From Phyllobacterium calauticae (GTDB lineage: Bacteria; Pseudomonadota; Alphaproteobacteria; Rhizobiales; Rhizobiaceae): a stretch of 64,000 nucleotides of DNA. Of the stretch, positions 7,150 through 15,888 are shown piece after piece (the first letter of the stretch is position 1; each line of letters begins with the position of its first letter). A program made the position numbers and the translations under genes. The notes beneath the pieces are model-generated. The model had not been told where the DNA came from. It did not search any database and saw nothing but the letters and a program-made list of their open reading frames with translations. The stretch spans positions 1 through 64,000 of the forward strand of contig NZ_JAGENB010000011.1 in the NCBI RefSeq assembly GCF_019991125.1, in the 5' to 3' direction.

Positions 7150-8481
7150 TTGAAAATTGCTGTCATAGGATCGGGTATTGCGGGCATGTCCGCCGCATGG
7201 CTTCTTTCCCAGAATCATGACGTGACCGTTTTCGAACGTGAGCTGCGCGTGGGTGGTCACAGCAATACATTCCTTGTCGGCCAGACAGACAGAAGCCCCA
7301 TTCCGGTTGATACCGGTTTCATCGTTTTCAATGAACATACCTATCCGAATCTGACTGCCCTGCTCGACCATCTCGGCGTGGAAACAGCGGCATCGGACAT
7401 GTCCTTTGCGGTATCGCTCGATGACGGCAAGCTGGAATATTCCGGCACCGGATTCAGCGGCCTGTTTGCCCAGCAGCGCAACCTGTTCAATCCGCGTTTC
7501 TGGATGATGCTGCGCGATCTCCTGCGCTTCTATCGCGAAACTCCGGCCCACGCGGGCAAACTCGGCCTGCTTGCTCTGGGTGAATTTCTGGAACGGGAGG
7601 GATATGGCCGCGCCTTCCGCGACGATCACCTCCTGCCCATGGCAGCCGCCATCTGGTCGGCGCCGGCATCGGCATTGCTCGAGTATCCCGCGGAGGCGTT
7701 CATCCGCTTTTGCGATAATCACGGCCTGCTGAAACTGGCCAACCGGCCGCTATGGCGTACCGTCAAGGGCGGCAGCCGCGCCTATGTCGATCGCCTCACG
7801 GCAGGTTACAGGGACCGCATCCAGACCGGATGTGCCGCCGCATCCATCCGTCGCGGCAGAGACAGCGCCGCCGTGACCGATATCCATGGTGTTACCCGGA
7901 TTTTCGATCACGTTGTCCTGGCCGGCCACGCCGATGAATCGCTGGCGTTGCTGTCCGACCCGACGCCCCTGGAAGCCAACCTTCTTTCCGCTTTCCGCTA
8001 TTCGGTGAACCATGCTGTTCTGCATGAAGACGACACACTCATGCCCAAACGGCGTGCCGTCTGGTCCAGCTGGAACTATCTGGGACAGCGCCGGGAAGCC
8101 GCCGGTTCGGGCAACCAGCTGTGTGTGACCTACTGGATGAACCGATTGCAGCCGCTCGAAACCGATCGTCAGTTCTTCGTCACACTCAATCCGCAGCATC
8201 AGCCGGATGAGCAAAAAATCCTGCACCGGGAAACCTATAGCCACCCGATTTTTGACGGCGCGGCGATGCAGGCGCAAAAACAGCTCTGGCAGATGCAGGG
8301 ACAGCGCAGCACCTGGTACTGCGGCGCCTATTTTGGCGCGGGCTTCCACGAAGACGGATTGCAAGCGGGCCTTGCGGTGGCGGAAGATCTCGGCGGCGCG
8401 CGCAGACCCTGGAAGGTTGCCGATGAATCCGGGCGCATCTATCGCCAGAACCGCCCCGAACCAATCGGGGTCGCGGCATGA
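7150..8481 (+). CDS. FAD/NAD(P)-binding amine-oxidase-like protein of the RpoE regulon
   Basis: 443 residues from TTG 7150, chosen because GGGAGA at 7139-7144 is well placed and the Rossmann motif (GSGIAG) begins just eight residues in; GTG 7114 would add 12 unconserved residues with no ribosome site. The FAD-binding beta-alpha-beta unit ends with an acidic residue (VTVFERE) and is followed by GGHS typical of the NAD-binding-8/amine oxidase family. Homologues sit beside DUF1365, photolyase and cfa genes in alphaproteobacterial RpoE-ChrR regulons, and have been linked to fatty-acid modification such as furan fatty acid formation; the exact reaction here is unproven. The stop overlaps the next ATG (ATGA). 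Confidence 0.85.
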   Translation: MKIAVIGSGIAGMSAAWLLSQNHDVTVFERELRVGGHSNTFLVGQTDRSPIPVDTGFIVFNEHTYPNLTALLDHLGVETAASDMSFAVSLDDGKLEYSGTGFSGLFAQQRNLFNPRFWMMLRDLLRFYRETPAHAGKLGLLALGEFLEREGYGRAFRDDHLLPMAAAIWSAPASALLEYPAEAFIRFCDNHGLLKLANRPLWRTVKGGSRAYVDRLTAGYRDRIQTGCAAASIRRGRDSAAVTDIHGVTRIFDHVVLAGHADESLALLSDPTPLEANLLSAFRYSVNHAVLHEDDTLMPKRRAVWSSWNYLGQRREAAGSGNQLCVTYWMNRLQPLETDRQFFVTLNPQHQPDEQKILHRETYSHPIFDGAAMQAQKQLWQMQGQRSTWYCGAYFGAGFHEDGLQAGLAVAEDLGGARRPWKVADESGRIYRQNRPEPIGVAA

Positions 8482-9302
8482 ATGCCTTCCGCTCAGCGAT
8501 CTACACTGGCAGGGTCACCCATAGGCGCCTGCGCCCCAAACAGCATTTTCTGCGTTACCGCATGTTCTACATGCTGCTCGATATTGACGAGATCGAAGGT
8601 ATCGCGCGCGCCAGCCGGTTGTTCTCCCACAACCGGTTCAATCTCTTCGGTTTCTTCGATGGCGACCACGGCTCCAAGTTTGATGCGGCAGCGCGGTGTC
8701 CGGACCTGCGCGGTTATGTGGAGGACCATCTGCGGGATGCCGGCATGGTGCCCGATGGTGGGCCCATCAAGCTGATGACCATGCCCAGAATACTTGGCTA
8801 TGTATTCAACCCGCTGAGTGTCTATTTCTGCCATGACAGGAACAGCAGGCTGAAGGCACTGATCTACGAGGTCAACAACACGTTCGGCCAGCGTCACAGC
8901 TACGTTTTTCCGCTGGGCGATACGGACAACGGCAAGCCGTTGCATCAGGAATGCGGCAAGGAATTCTACGTTTCGCCCTTCATGGAGATGGCGCTGGACT
9001 ATGATTTCACCATCACCAGACCAGCCGATACAGCATCGGTTGTCATCAACGCGAGCGACAAGGACGGGCTCATCATCGCAACAGCCTTTTCAGGCAAGCG
9101 GCAGGAATTCAGCGACCGCCAGTTGCTAAAGCTGTTTCTCGGCTATCCCCTGCTGACTCTCAAGGTCATTGCCGGCATCCATTGGGAAGCCCTATGGATC
9201 TGGGTCAAGGGTGTCAAATGCAGACCCCGGCCGCGGACGCCTGTTCAAACCCGGACAATCATTCCGCGCCGAACGGAATCGGATACGCAGTTCTCAAAAT
9301 AA
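8478..9302 (+). CDS. DUF1365 family protein
   Basis: 274 residues, starting at an ATGA overlap with the FAD oxidoreductase gene. The DUF1365 hallmarks are present: GRVTHRRLRPKQHFLRYRMF near residue 12, GYVFNPLSVYFCHD near 110 and the QRHSYVFPL and EFYVSPFM stretches. No enzymatic residues can be assigned with certainty. The family co-occurs with the FAD oxidoreductase and cyclopropane-type fatty-acid synthase in the RpoE-ChrR regulon and is thought to act on membrane lipids under photo-oxidative stress. It is the middle gene of the three-gene operon driven by the 7046 promoter. Confidence 0.88.
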   Translation: MNAFRSAIYTGRVTHRRLRPKQHFLRYRMFYMLLDIDEIEGIARASRLFSHNRFNLFGFFDGDHGSKFDAAARCPDLRGYVEDHLRDAGMVPDGGPIKLMTMPRILGYVFNPLSVYFCHDRNSRLKALIYEVNNTFGQRHSYVFPLGDTDNGKPLHQECGKEFYVSPFMEMALDYDFTITRPADTASVVINASDKDGLIIATAFSGKRQEFSDRQLLKLFLGYPLLTLKVIAGIHWEALWIWVKGVKCRPRPRTPVQTRTIIPRRTESDTQFSK

Positions 9303-9311
9303 CAGGCATAC

Positions 9312-10787
9312 ATGACTGAACAGCAATCATCGGCCACCCGTTTCCCCGTCATTGTCCTCTTCAGACACGATCTGCGGATCAGCGACAATCGTGCCCTGTA
9401 TGCAGCCGCAAACACAGGCAAACCAATCATTCCCGTATTCATTCGGGATGAGGGGAACACCGAAGCATCACGGCCTGCCGGCGGGGCGCGCCAATGGTGG
9501 CTGCACCACTCACTGGCTGCGCTTTCAGCGTCGCTCAGGGTTCTTGGCGCGAACCTTGTTCTCAAACGCGGGGCGACACAGACTATTGTTGATCGGTTGC
9601 TGGACGACACAGGCGCCGACATGGTTCTGTGGAACAGGCGGTACGATCCCCCCGGCGTGAGGACGGACACCAGCCTCAAATCCGAACTCATCCGCCGAGG
9701 CATATCGGCAGAAAGCTTTGACGGGCATCTCCTGCATGAGCCGTTCTTGTTCAAAACCGGCACTGGTGGGTTCTATCGCGTCTATTCGCCGTTCTGGCGC
9801 GCTTTGACGGCAGGTCCGGAACCACGTGACCCGGTTCCAGCACCGCGAACGCTGGAGCCATATCATGAATCGATGGGTTCGCAGTGCCTTAACGACTGGG
9901 CGCTTCTGCCTGAAAAACCCGACTGGGCGAAGGACTTTGCCAAGGATTGGACGCCGGGGGAAAACGGCGCACAGGAAAAACTTGCCGCCTTTCTCGGCGG
10001 CGCTATTGGCGGCTACGATCATGATCGGGACAAGCCTGCCATCGAAGCAACGTCAAGGCTTTCCCCCCATCTCGCCCACGGTGAGATCACACCGTTCCAG
10101 ATATGGCATGCCCTGAAATCACCGAGCCTTGCGCGGGAAGGCAGGGATGTGGATAAATTCCGCAGGGAAATCGGCTGGCGGGAATTTTCCTACCATCTGC
10201 TGTTCAACAATCCCGCGCTTGCGACCAAGAACTACAATGCATCGTTTGATGGCTTCGCTTGGCAGAACAAGGCCGATGATCTCAAGGCATGGCAACAGGG
10301 CCGGACGGGTTATCCGATCGTCGATGCCGGCATGCGCCAACTCTGGAAAACAGGCTGGATGCACAATCGGGTCCGTATGATCACCGCATCATTTCTGATC
10401 AAGCATCTGCGCATCGACTGGCGCAAGGGCGAAGCGTGGTTCTGGGATACGCTTGTGGATGCCGACCCCGCCAGCAATGCCGCCAGTTGGCAATGGGTTG
10501 CAGGATCGGGTGCAGATGCCGCGCCTTATTTCCGGATTTTCAATCCTATGTTGCAGGGCGCCAAGTTCGATTCATTGGGCGCCTATGTGCGGGAATTTGT
10601 TCCGGAGCTGAAAAATCTCTCCGACAAATATCTGCACGCACCTTGGCTCGCACCCGAGAACATTTTGAACGAGGCGGGCGTTGTTCTGGGCCAGAATTAC
10701 CCTCATCCCATCGTTGACCATCAAGCAGCGCGACAACAGGCGCTGGTTGCCTATGCAAACACCCGCAAAGATTCTCCCAGCCATTAG
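9312..10787 (+). CDS. phrB: Deoxyribodipyrimidine photolyase (CPD photolyase)
   Basis: 491 residues, full length for a class I photolyase. The N-terminal alpha/beta antenna domain (about 10-150, FRHDLRISDNRAL) is followed by the helical FAD-binding domain, with the conserved block containing WFWDTLVDAD and NAASWQWVAGSG near residues 375-400 and FRIFNP just after. It repairs cyclobutane pyrimidine dimers using blue light and FADH-. The gene starts 9 nt after the DUF1365 stop and is the last of the operon; photolyase is a classic target of RpoE in alphaproteobacteria. Confidence 0.94.
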   Translation: MTEQQSSATRFPVIVLFRHDLRISDNRALYAAANTGKPIIPVFIRDEGNTEASRPAGGARQWWLHHSLAALSASLRVLGANLVLKRGATQTIVDRLLDDTGADMVLWNRRYDPPGVRTDTSLKSELIRRGISAESFDGHLLHEPFLFKTGTGGFYRVYSPFWRALTAGPEPRDPVPAPRTLEPYHESMGSQCLNDWALLPEKPDWAKDFAKDWTPGENGAQEKLAAFLGGAIGGYDHDRDKPAIEATSRLSPHLAHGEITPFQIWHALKSPSLAREGRDVDKFRREIGWREFSYHLLFNNPALATKNYNASFDGFAWQNKADDLKAWQQGRTGYPIVDAGMRQLWKTGWMHNRVRMITASFLIKHLRIDWRKGEAWFWDTLVDADPASNAASWQWVAGSGADAAPYFRIFNPMLQGAKFDSLGAYVREFVPELKNLSDKYLHAPWLAPENILNEAGVVLGQNYPHPIVDHQAARQQALVAYANTRKDSPSH

Positions 10788-10846
10788 GCCTCAATGGCCA
10801 TGGATTGGTGAGTGCCCATTGCGGGCCCTCCTCTGCACCGCCTCCG

Positions 10847-11776
10847 TCATGCTCCCTGCAAAACGGCGGACCCGGCCATGCGTTGCAAGTCGGCCTCCGA
10901 GGCGTTTCCAATGACCCACGGGCAGGCATAATAATCTTCGATGCGGTCGATGATCCGACCGGCGACACGGACGCGAACCGGCCACGCGACCTGCCACCGG
11001 TCGCCTCGCTGGAAGAGCACGAGCAGGACAGGTTCTCCGTCGATCGCCCCGAACTCCATGGTCCAGGTGTCCGGATTTCGCTCGTATTCGGCGAAATAGG
11101 GAGAGTTCCTGAGCAGGCCGTCAAAGCAGTCGGCGACCCGCAACCGAGCATCGGCGCTGGTGAGGCTGCGCACCCCATCCCAGTCATGGCGGTTGAAGAG
11201 GTCGACATAGCACTGCAAGATCCGCGCTGTGTCAGGATCAAGCGGACTGCTCGGTTCACCGGCAGGTTTCGCCGGCAGGTCGGCGAGCTTCGCCCGTCCG
11301 CGGGAGAGCGCGGATTTGACGCCGCCAACCGTCGAGTCCACGAGCTCTGCGGTCTCTTCCAGCGAATAGTCGAACACATCCTTCAGGAGGACGCAGGCGC
11401 GCTCCTTGGGCGGCAGGTGGCCCACCAGCCGTTCGATGGCGCGATGTGCACCGGTCGTCGCCGGCTCCGCAGCGACGACACCGATATCGTCCGAATAGGC
11501 GCTTTCCGCGCGCTCGCGCGCATCGCGCCGCCGCAGAAAGTCAATGCAGCGATTGTGAGCGATGCGAAAGAGCCAGGGCTTTAGCCTGCTGGCATCGCCG
11601 AGGGTCTCGATCTTCGTGTAGGCCTCGAACAGCGTCTCCTGCATGAGATCCTCACCGTCGAGCCGTGAACCGGTCATGCGGGCGCAGTAACGATGCAATT
11701 GGGCGCGGACGTCTGATACCGTCTCGAGGAAGGCTCGATACTGCGCGTCGAATAAGCCGTTCGGTCGCTCAGGCAT
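10847..11776 (-). CDS. ECF sigma factor with C-terminal SnoaL/NTF2-like domain
   Basis: 309 residues from ATG 11776, preceded by AGGTGAAGG; the frame extends to 11905 but upstream residues look non-coding. Sigma region 2 lies at about 12-90 (GEDLMQETLFEAYTKIETL, PWLFRIAHNRCIDFLRR) and region 4 at about 115-170 (YSLEETAELVDSTVGGVKSALSRGRAKL). The remaining about 110 residues (ILQCYVDLFNRHDWDGVRSLTSADARL) form an NTF2/SnoaL-like fold, as in ECF groups such as ECF41/ECF56 where the tail replaces an anti-sigma factor and tunes activity. The exact ECF group is not certain. It follows the HSL-type hydrolase gene on the same strand at 150 nt, a plausible target or partner. Confidence 0.88.
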   Translation of the reverse strand: MPERPNGLFDAQYRAFLETVSDVRAQLHRYCARMTGSRLDGEDLMQETLFEAYTKIETLGDASRLKPWLFRIAHNRCIDFLRRRDARERAESAYSDDIGVVAAEPATTGAHRAIERLVGHLPPKERACVLLKDVFDYSLEETAELVDSTVGGVKSALSRGRAKLADLPAKPAGEPSSPLDPDTARILQCYVDLFNRHDWDGVRSLTSADARLRVADCFDGLLRNSPYFAEYERNPDTWTMEFGAIDGEPVLLVLFQRGDRWQVAWPVRVRVAGRIIDRIEDYYACPWVIGNASEADLQRMAGSAVLQGA

Positions 11777-11838
11777 ATCCTTCACCTGCCACATCTTGGC
11801 GTCATCGAGGAACACAGGTGAGGACCACGACGCCGCTC

Positions 11839-11870
11839 CTGAAGCGATACGTATCGACAAGCCTTCAGGC
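11839..11870. repeat. Nested palindrome between hydrolase and sigma factor genes
   Basis: A perfect 12-bp palindrome CGATACGTATCG (11846-11857) lies inside a wider 7-bp inverted repeat, CCTGAAG at 11839-11845 and CTTCAGG at 11864-11870. It is 63 nt upstream of the sigma factor start. It could be an operator or the structured 3' end of the hydrolase transcript. Confidence 0.5.
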
Positions 11871-11927
11871 GGACGAGCGCATGGCCCAGGTCTGCAAACG
11901 CGCATTTGCCCACTTTCAATTTGCGAG

Positions 11928-12860
11928 TCATGCGACCTCCTGACTTTCGCCGGGTGTTGCTGCGGTTCCGGTCAGGCCGAGCTTGGGGCGAACCCATTGT
12001 GCAAACCGCTCGATCGCGTCGTCGGCTTCGGGCGCGCGGCCAGCCATCATCTGGAACGAATGCAGCATACCCGGAAATATCTCCAAGCGCACCTCGACGC
12101 CGGCGGCCTTCGCGCGGTCGGCGAGCGCTCGGCTGTCGTCGAGCAGGGTTTCGTCTCCGCCCGCCTGCAGATAGATCGGCGGCAGGCTCTTGAGATCGGC
12201 AAAGATTGGGCTGGCGAATGGATGTCGGGCATCAGCCCCTCCAAGGACTTGCGATGCCAGCATATCCACGGTCGCCTTCTGGAAGAAGGCGTCCTTCTCG
12301 CGGTTAACTTCGTAAGAGAGCCCGCTTGCCGACAGATCATGCCAGCCGGAGATACTGAGGATCGCGGCCGGCAAGGGACGTCCCGCATCACGGAGTTTCA
12401 TTGCCGCCGCAATGATCAGGCCCGCGCCAGCGGAATCGCCCGCACCTATAGTGTGCTTCGGCCTGATGCCCTGCTCGCCCAGCCACGCGAACGCAGTCAC
12501 GGCCTGCTCGATTTGGCGCGGGAACTTGCTCTGAAACGCATAGTCGTAAGTGGCAAGCAAAGCGTAACAGCCAATCGCCTTGGCGAGGTGCCCGACCATC
12601 TTGCGATGGGTCCAGATCGATCCGCCGACATAGCCACCGCCGTGCAGGTAGAGCATGACCCGATCCTTGGCCGCCCGTTTTGGCTGAACCCACAGCGCTG
12701 TCTTGTCGCCGAGGTTCGTCTCGATGTAATCGACGCCGCCCGGTTCCGTCGTCAAGACAGACCATTCGGAGACTTCCGGCGGCAATTCGCGACCGCTGCG
12801 CCAAGCCTCCGCGAGCTTTTCGTAGTGTATCTTGTTTGCCAGGCTCTGCTTGCTCTCCAT
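11928..12860 (-). CDS. Alpha/beta hydrolase of the hormone-sensitive lipase (HSL) family
   Basis: 310 residues from ATG 12860, which has GGAG seven nt upstream; the frame is open to 12938 but this start fits best. HSL signatures are clear: oxyanion motif H73-G-G-G, nucleophile elbow G141-D-S143-A-G, with D236 (GGDET) and H267 (GMLHSF) as likely triad partners. It has no signal peptide, so it is cytoplasmic. Such esterases hydrolyse short acyl esters, including acetylated sugars or drugs; the natural substrate is unknown. It precedes the ECF sigma factor gene on the same strand, and ECF sigma factors of this type often control an adjacent enzyme gene. Confidence 0.85.
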   Translation of the reverse strand: MESKQSLANKIHYEKLAEAWRSGRELPPEVSEWSVLTTEPGGVDYIETNLGDKTALWVQPKRAAKDRVMLYLHGGGYVGGSIWTHRKMVGHLAKAIGCYALLATYDYAFQSKFPRQIEQAVTAFAWLGEQGIRPKHTIGAGDSAGAGLIIAAAMKLRDAGRPLPAAILSISGWHDLSASGLSYEVNREKDAFFQKATVDMLASQVLGGADARHPFASPIFADLKSLPPIYLQAGGDETLLDDSRALADRAKAAGVEVRLEIFPGMLHSFQMMAGRAPEADDAIERFAQWVRPKLGLTGTAATPGESQEVA

Positions 12861-13076
12861 GGTCACGCTCCAATTCGGTTGGGAGGGCGATGTCGAGGAT
12901 GACAGCCCGTCAACAGCCAAGACGGACGAATCCAGCAAAAGGATACGCCGCCGCCGGATCGGGCACGCTTCTTCCCGGTGAATGTCCCCTTATTCGATCC
13001 CTGCTGAAACTAATTTGAAAAGCCGCTCGTAACTCCGCCGCTTCCCAATCAAAGGGAAAAAACAGTGGAGAGAGAA

Positions 13077-13628
13077 ATGTTCACCAATTCCATTCGCCTG
13101 GTTGCACTCGCATCTGTGTTGATTTCGGGAGCCGCGTTTGCGGAGAATCCCATGGTCGGCGGTGCACCCATGTACGAAAATAAAAACATTATTGAAAACG
13201 CCGTGAACTCCAAAGATCACACCACACTCGTCGCAGCCGTCAAGGCAGCGGGCCTTGTCGAAACTTTGCAGGGCAAGGGTCCCTTCACTGTCTTTGCACC
13301 AACCAATGCAGCATTTGACGCGCTGCCCAAGGGCACGGTCGAAACCTTGCTGAAGCCTGAAAACAAGGACAAGCTTACCAAGATCCTGACCTGCCATGTC
13401 GTCGCCGCCAATGCGGATTCGAAGGCCATCATGAAGATGGTCGATGATGACAAGGGCGCGCACCCGGTAAAGACCGTTGGCGGTTGCGTGTGGACCGCAA
13501 AATATAAGGGCGACAAGCTGACTTTGACCGATGAAAACGGCACGGTTGCCAATGTGACGATCGCCAACGTCAAACAGTCAAACGGTGTCATTCACGTCAT
13601 CGACAAAGTTCTGTTGCCCAAGATGTAA
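13077..13628 (+). CDS. Secreted fasciclin (FAS1) domain protein
   Basis: 183 residues from ATG 13077, preceded by GGAGAG. A signal peptide ends near residue 22 (AAFA before ENP). One FAS1 domain fills the rest, with the H1 motif GPFTVFAPTNAAFDALP and H2-like region ending GVIHVIDKVLLP. Bacterial FAS1 proteins are periplasmic or surface adhesion-type proteins, and in alphaproteobacteria they are often induced by oxidative or ECF-controlled stress. A CGATCC at 12995-13000 upstream does not complete an ECF11 promoter. A strong terminator follows at 13666. Confidence 0.88.
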   Translation: MFTNSIRLVALASVLISGAAFAENPMVGGAPMYENKNIIENAVNSKDHTTLVAAVKAAGLVETLQGKGPFTVFAPTNAAFDALPKGTVETLLKPENKDKLTKILTCHVVAANADSKAIMKMVDDDKGAHPVKTVGGCVWTAKYKGDKLTLTDENGTVANVTIANVKQSNGVIHVIDKVLLPKM

Positions 13629-13639
13629 ATCCGTTTCCG

Positions 13640-13704
13640 GTTCCCGGTACGAAGGGAACAGTCGGCTGGCCCCTGCTAATATGATATGAATGGGGGCCAG
13701 TTTT
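13640..13704 (+). terminator. Rho-independent terminator after the fasciclin gene
   Basis: The main hairpin has a perfect 8-bp stem, CTGGCCCC (13666-13673) with GGGGCCAG (13693-13700), a 19-nt AT-rich loop and TTTT at 13701-13704. A smaller hairpin, GTTCCC (13640-13645) with GGGAAC (13654-13659), lies just before it. Confidence 0.8.
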
Positions 13705-13730
13705 AACGGACGGCAGGAAAGGACAATCCC

Positions 13731-14036
13731 ATGCTAAAATACGGTCTCTATGTCTCGCTTGAAGCAAAAGCAGGCAAGGAAGATGATGTGGAGTCTTTCC
13801 TCATTGCAGGGCTGGCTATCGTCAACAAGGAGCGTGATACGGTGTCGTGGTTTGCTGTGCGCAGCAGTCCATCGGCATTCGCGATCTTTGACACATTCAA
13901 CACTGCCGATGCGCGCGATGCACACCTTGCCGGCGATCTTGCCAAGCTGCTGATGGGACGGGCTGACGAACTCTTTGCCACTCCACCCGACATTCAGATG
14001 GTTGATATTCTGGCGTCAAAACCGTCGGCCACCTGA
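13731..14036 (+). CDS. Putative quinol monooxygenase (ABM domain)
   Basis: 101 residues, one antibiotic-biosynthesis-monooxygenase (ABM, YgiN-like) domain of the dimeric alpha-beta barrel kind: an N-terminal strand GLYVSLEAKAGKEDDVESFL, a central VSWFAVRSS strand and AIFDTFNTADARDAHLAG helix. The family includes cofactor-free quinol monooxygenases and many stress-induced proteins; the substrate here is unknown. The start has AGGAAAGGA upstream (13716-13724). It is a single-gene unit between a terminator and the phosphatase gene. Confidence 0.82.
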   Translation: MLKYGLYVSLEAKAGKEDDVESFLIAGLAIVNKERDTVSWFAVRSSPSAFAIFDTFNTADARDAHLAGDLAKLLMGRADELFATPPDIQMVDILASKPSAT

Positions 14037-14222
14037 AAATCAGTTCAGGCCCCAATATCTCTCACGTTTCTGCGCGCACCTGTTGTAGGCCCAATGGGCA
14101 CGAAGGTGATGTTTGAGCCATTCTGGCCGAACAGCATATGAAAACCTGATCGCAGCGCATAGAATGGAAAAACGGACAGGAGATGAGCCGCATCTTGAAT
14201 GCGCCTAATAAAGGAAACGAAA

Positions 14223-14885
14223 ATGCCCCTGGGAGTTTTCTCCATCATGCAGAACAAATACGCGAGGTGTCTGGCTCTTGTCATGACGATCCTGATCGGC
14301 TCGAACGCATTGCTCTGTGCCAGCGGATTTGCTTTCGAAGGCAAGACGACCGGTCTCGCCGATGTGACAATTGCCATTATCCGTCATGGAGAAAAGCCGG
14401 ACAGCGGAACAGGTCTCTCTCCGGCTGGTGAAAAACGGGCGCAGGCCTATAGCGCGTATTTTCAGCACCTGACGCTCGACGGCCATCCATTCCGGCCCGA
14501 CACGCTGATTGCGACCGCAGATTCCAAGAACAGTGCCCGCGAACGGCTGACCCTGGAGCCACTGAGCCAAGCGCTGGGGCTGCCTATCGATCTGAGATTC
14601 GGCAACAAAGATCTGACCGGCCTTACCAAGGCTTTGAGAACCGAGCCGCACGGCAAATCGGTGCTCATTGCCTGGCATCACGGCAAACTCTCGCAGCTCA
14701 TCGAAGCATTGGGAGGTGATCCGTCGAGGCTGTTGCCCGGCGGGCAATGGCCCGACGATGTTTTCGATTACATGGTTGTGCTGCGTTTTGACCACAAGGG
14801 GAAACCGATAACCGGTTCTGCCGAGCTCATCCATGAGGACTTCGCCAATCCACCCGGACAGATCGGCGCTATGACGTCTCATTGA
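14223..14885 (+). CDS. Exported histidine phosphatase family protein
   Basis: 220 residues from ATG 14223 (AAGGA upstream); ATG 14247, behind GGGAG, is equally possible and would trim eight residues. An N-terminal hydrophobic segment of about 18 residues is a signal peptide or anchor. The catalytic RHG motif (IIRHGEKP) carries the phospho-accepting His; the SAYFQHL...SARERLTLEPLSQALG region and second His (IAWHHGKL) complete a branch-1 histidine phosphatase (phosphoglycerate-mutase-like) fold. The substrate is unknown. A terminator-like hairpin follows at 14911. Confidence 0.85.
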   Translation: MPLGVFSIMQNKYARCLALVMTILIGSNALLCASGFAFEGKTTGLADVTIAIIRHGEKPDSGTGLSPAGEKRAQAYSAYFQHLTLDGHPFRPDTLIATADSKNSARERLTLEPLSQALGLPIDLRFGNKDLTGLTKALRTEPHGKSVLIAWHHGKLSQLIEALGGDPSRLLPGGQWPDDVFDYMVVLRFDHKGKPITGSAELIHEDFANPPGQIGAMTSH

Positions 14886-14910
14886 CCGGTAGTTCCCGGT
14901 GGCAAGGACC

Positions 14911-14934
14911 GCCGGGGTCCGTCCGGCTATTTTT
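14911..14934 (+). terminator. Probable terminator after the histidine phosphatase gene
   Basis: GCCGG (14911-14915), 7-nt loop, CCGGC (14923-14927), then TATTTTT. The stem is short; an alternative pairing GGACC/GGTCC overlaps it. It lies between convergent genes. Confidence 0.55.
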
Positions 14935-14949
14935 CTGCAACCTCGAAAA

Positions 14950-15267
14950 CTAGCGAGTCACGGTAACGCGCCCCTTCATGTTGGGATGAAAGCGGCAATA
15001 GAAGTCAACCGGCCCTGCTTGCTCAAGCTGGAGCGTTGCCGCTTTGCCGGAGGAGATCACGACATCCCATCCGCCTTTCACTGTTGTCGTATGATCCACG
15101 ATATCCTTGTTGATCCATTCGATCCTGTCGCCAACTTTTGCGGTGATGACGGCTGGGGTAAACACCATTTTCTCGATCGTGACCCGTATGGTTTCCGCCC
15201 TGGCAGGAATGGACCCCATACCCAGTATCAGGACAATCGAGATCCATGCCTTGAGTTGCGACGCCAT
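14950..15267 (-). CDS. Periplasmic cupredoxin (plastocyanin/amicyanin-like) copper protein
   Basis: 105 residues. A signal peptide ends near residue 24 (ARA before ETI). The mature part is a single type-1 copper domain: the first His ligand is in VDHTTT and the Cys-His-Met cluster in DFYCRFHPNMKGRV. Small blue-copper proteins of this kind shuttle electrons or bind copper in the periplasm. It starts 9 nt after the DUF4142 gene, so the two are one operon, with a promoter element like that of the adjacent ECF sigma factor. A role in copper or redox stress protection is inferred. Confidence 0.85.
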   Translation of the reverse strand: MASQLKAWISIVLILGMGSIPARAETIRVTIEKMVFTPAVITAKVGDRIEWINKDIVDHTTTVKGGWDVVISSGKAATLQLEQAGPVDFYCRFHPNMKGRVTVTR

Positions 15268-15276
15268 CGGTCTGCC

Positions 15277-15801
15277 CTATTTGAGCCCGGCCGCAACATG
15301 TTCGGCGTGCTGCTCATGCCCCTGGAAGATCTTCAGTCCAGTTTCCAGCAGGCTTTTAAGCTCAGCATTTTTTGCTGAAGGAATGAGCAAGGTTTCAAGC
15401 GCGCCGTTGACCTGCTTGTGATAGGTCACCTCGTTGGTCACATAGGCCTTGTCAAAGGCGGTACCATCGAATTTGTCCTGCTTGGCGCGTTCGGCGGTGG
15501 CCGCCTTGACGAGCGAACGGCTGGTGTCGTTGTCCTCGGGAGTGACCTTCAGCTTTTTGACCAGTGCGAGAGCTTGCGTGTTGACCGCTTCATGATCGCG
15601 CATCATGTCCCTGGCAAAGGCAACAACGTCTTTGTTTTTTGATTTGGCAATCGCCTGTTTGGCAGCTTCGATATCGATGATGCCTGCCGTATAGGCAATG
15701 TGAGCAATTTGCGGGTCGGTTGGCTTGTCTGCCGCATGAGCGAGTGAAATGCTGCCCAATAGGGAAAGAACAGCCAGGGCCGTCATTGTCCGAGAGAACA
15801 T
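15277..15801 (-). CDS. DUF4142 periplasmic protein
   Basis: 174 residues with a signal peptide ending near residue 23 (AHA before ADK). The body is the ferritin-like helical DUF4142 domain, with conserved FARDMMRDHEAVNTQALAL, YVTNEVTYHKQVN and C-terminal FQGHEQHAEHVA helices. The family's function is unknown; members are commonly stress-induced. AGGAGG lies upstream of ATG 15801. It leads the DUF4142-cupredoxin operon; the shared GGGAACC promoter element suggests activation by the ECF sigma factor encoded directly upstream. Confidence 0.87.
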   Translation of the reverse strand: MFSRTMTALAVLSLLGSISLAHAADKPTDPQIAHIAYTAGIIDIEAAKQAIAKSKNKDVVAFARDMMRDHEAVNTQALALVKKLKVTPEDNDTSRSLVKAATAERAKQDKFDGTAFDKAYVTNEVTYHKQVNGALETLLIPSAKNAELKSLLETGLKIFQGHEQHAEHVAAGLK

Positions 15802-15857
15802 AATACCTCCTTCGCCCGGAGGAATATCCGGGTCGTTTTTTCAACTGACAGCCATTT

Positions 15858-15883
15858 GATGTTGAATAGCGAAAAAGGTTCCC
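15858..15883 (-). promoter_or_regulatory. Candidate ECF promoter of the DUF4142-cupredoxin operon
   Basis: On the minus strand GGGAACCTTTT starts at 15883 and CATC lies at 15861-15858, 15 nt after the AACC. Sequence and spacing are the same as in the element before the ECF sigma gene (16605-16630). The leader would be about 50 nt. Confidence 0.6.
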
Positions 15884-15888
15884 TGAGT

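Noticed and set aside
12995-13024. CGATCC upstream of the fasciclin gene as an ECF11 promoter
   Set aside because: At an 18-nt spacer there is no TA element, and the first base differs from TGATCC.
14148-14177. TGATCG before the histidine phosphatase gene as ECF11 promoter
   Set aside because: Sixth base differs and the -10 position reads AACGGA.
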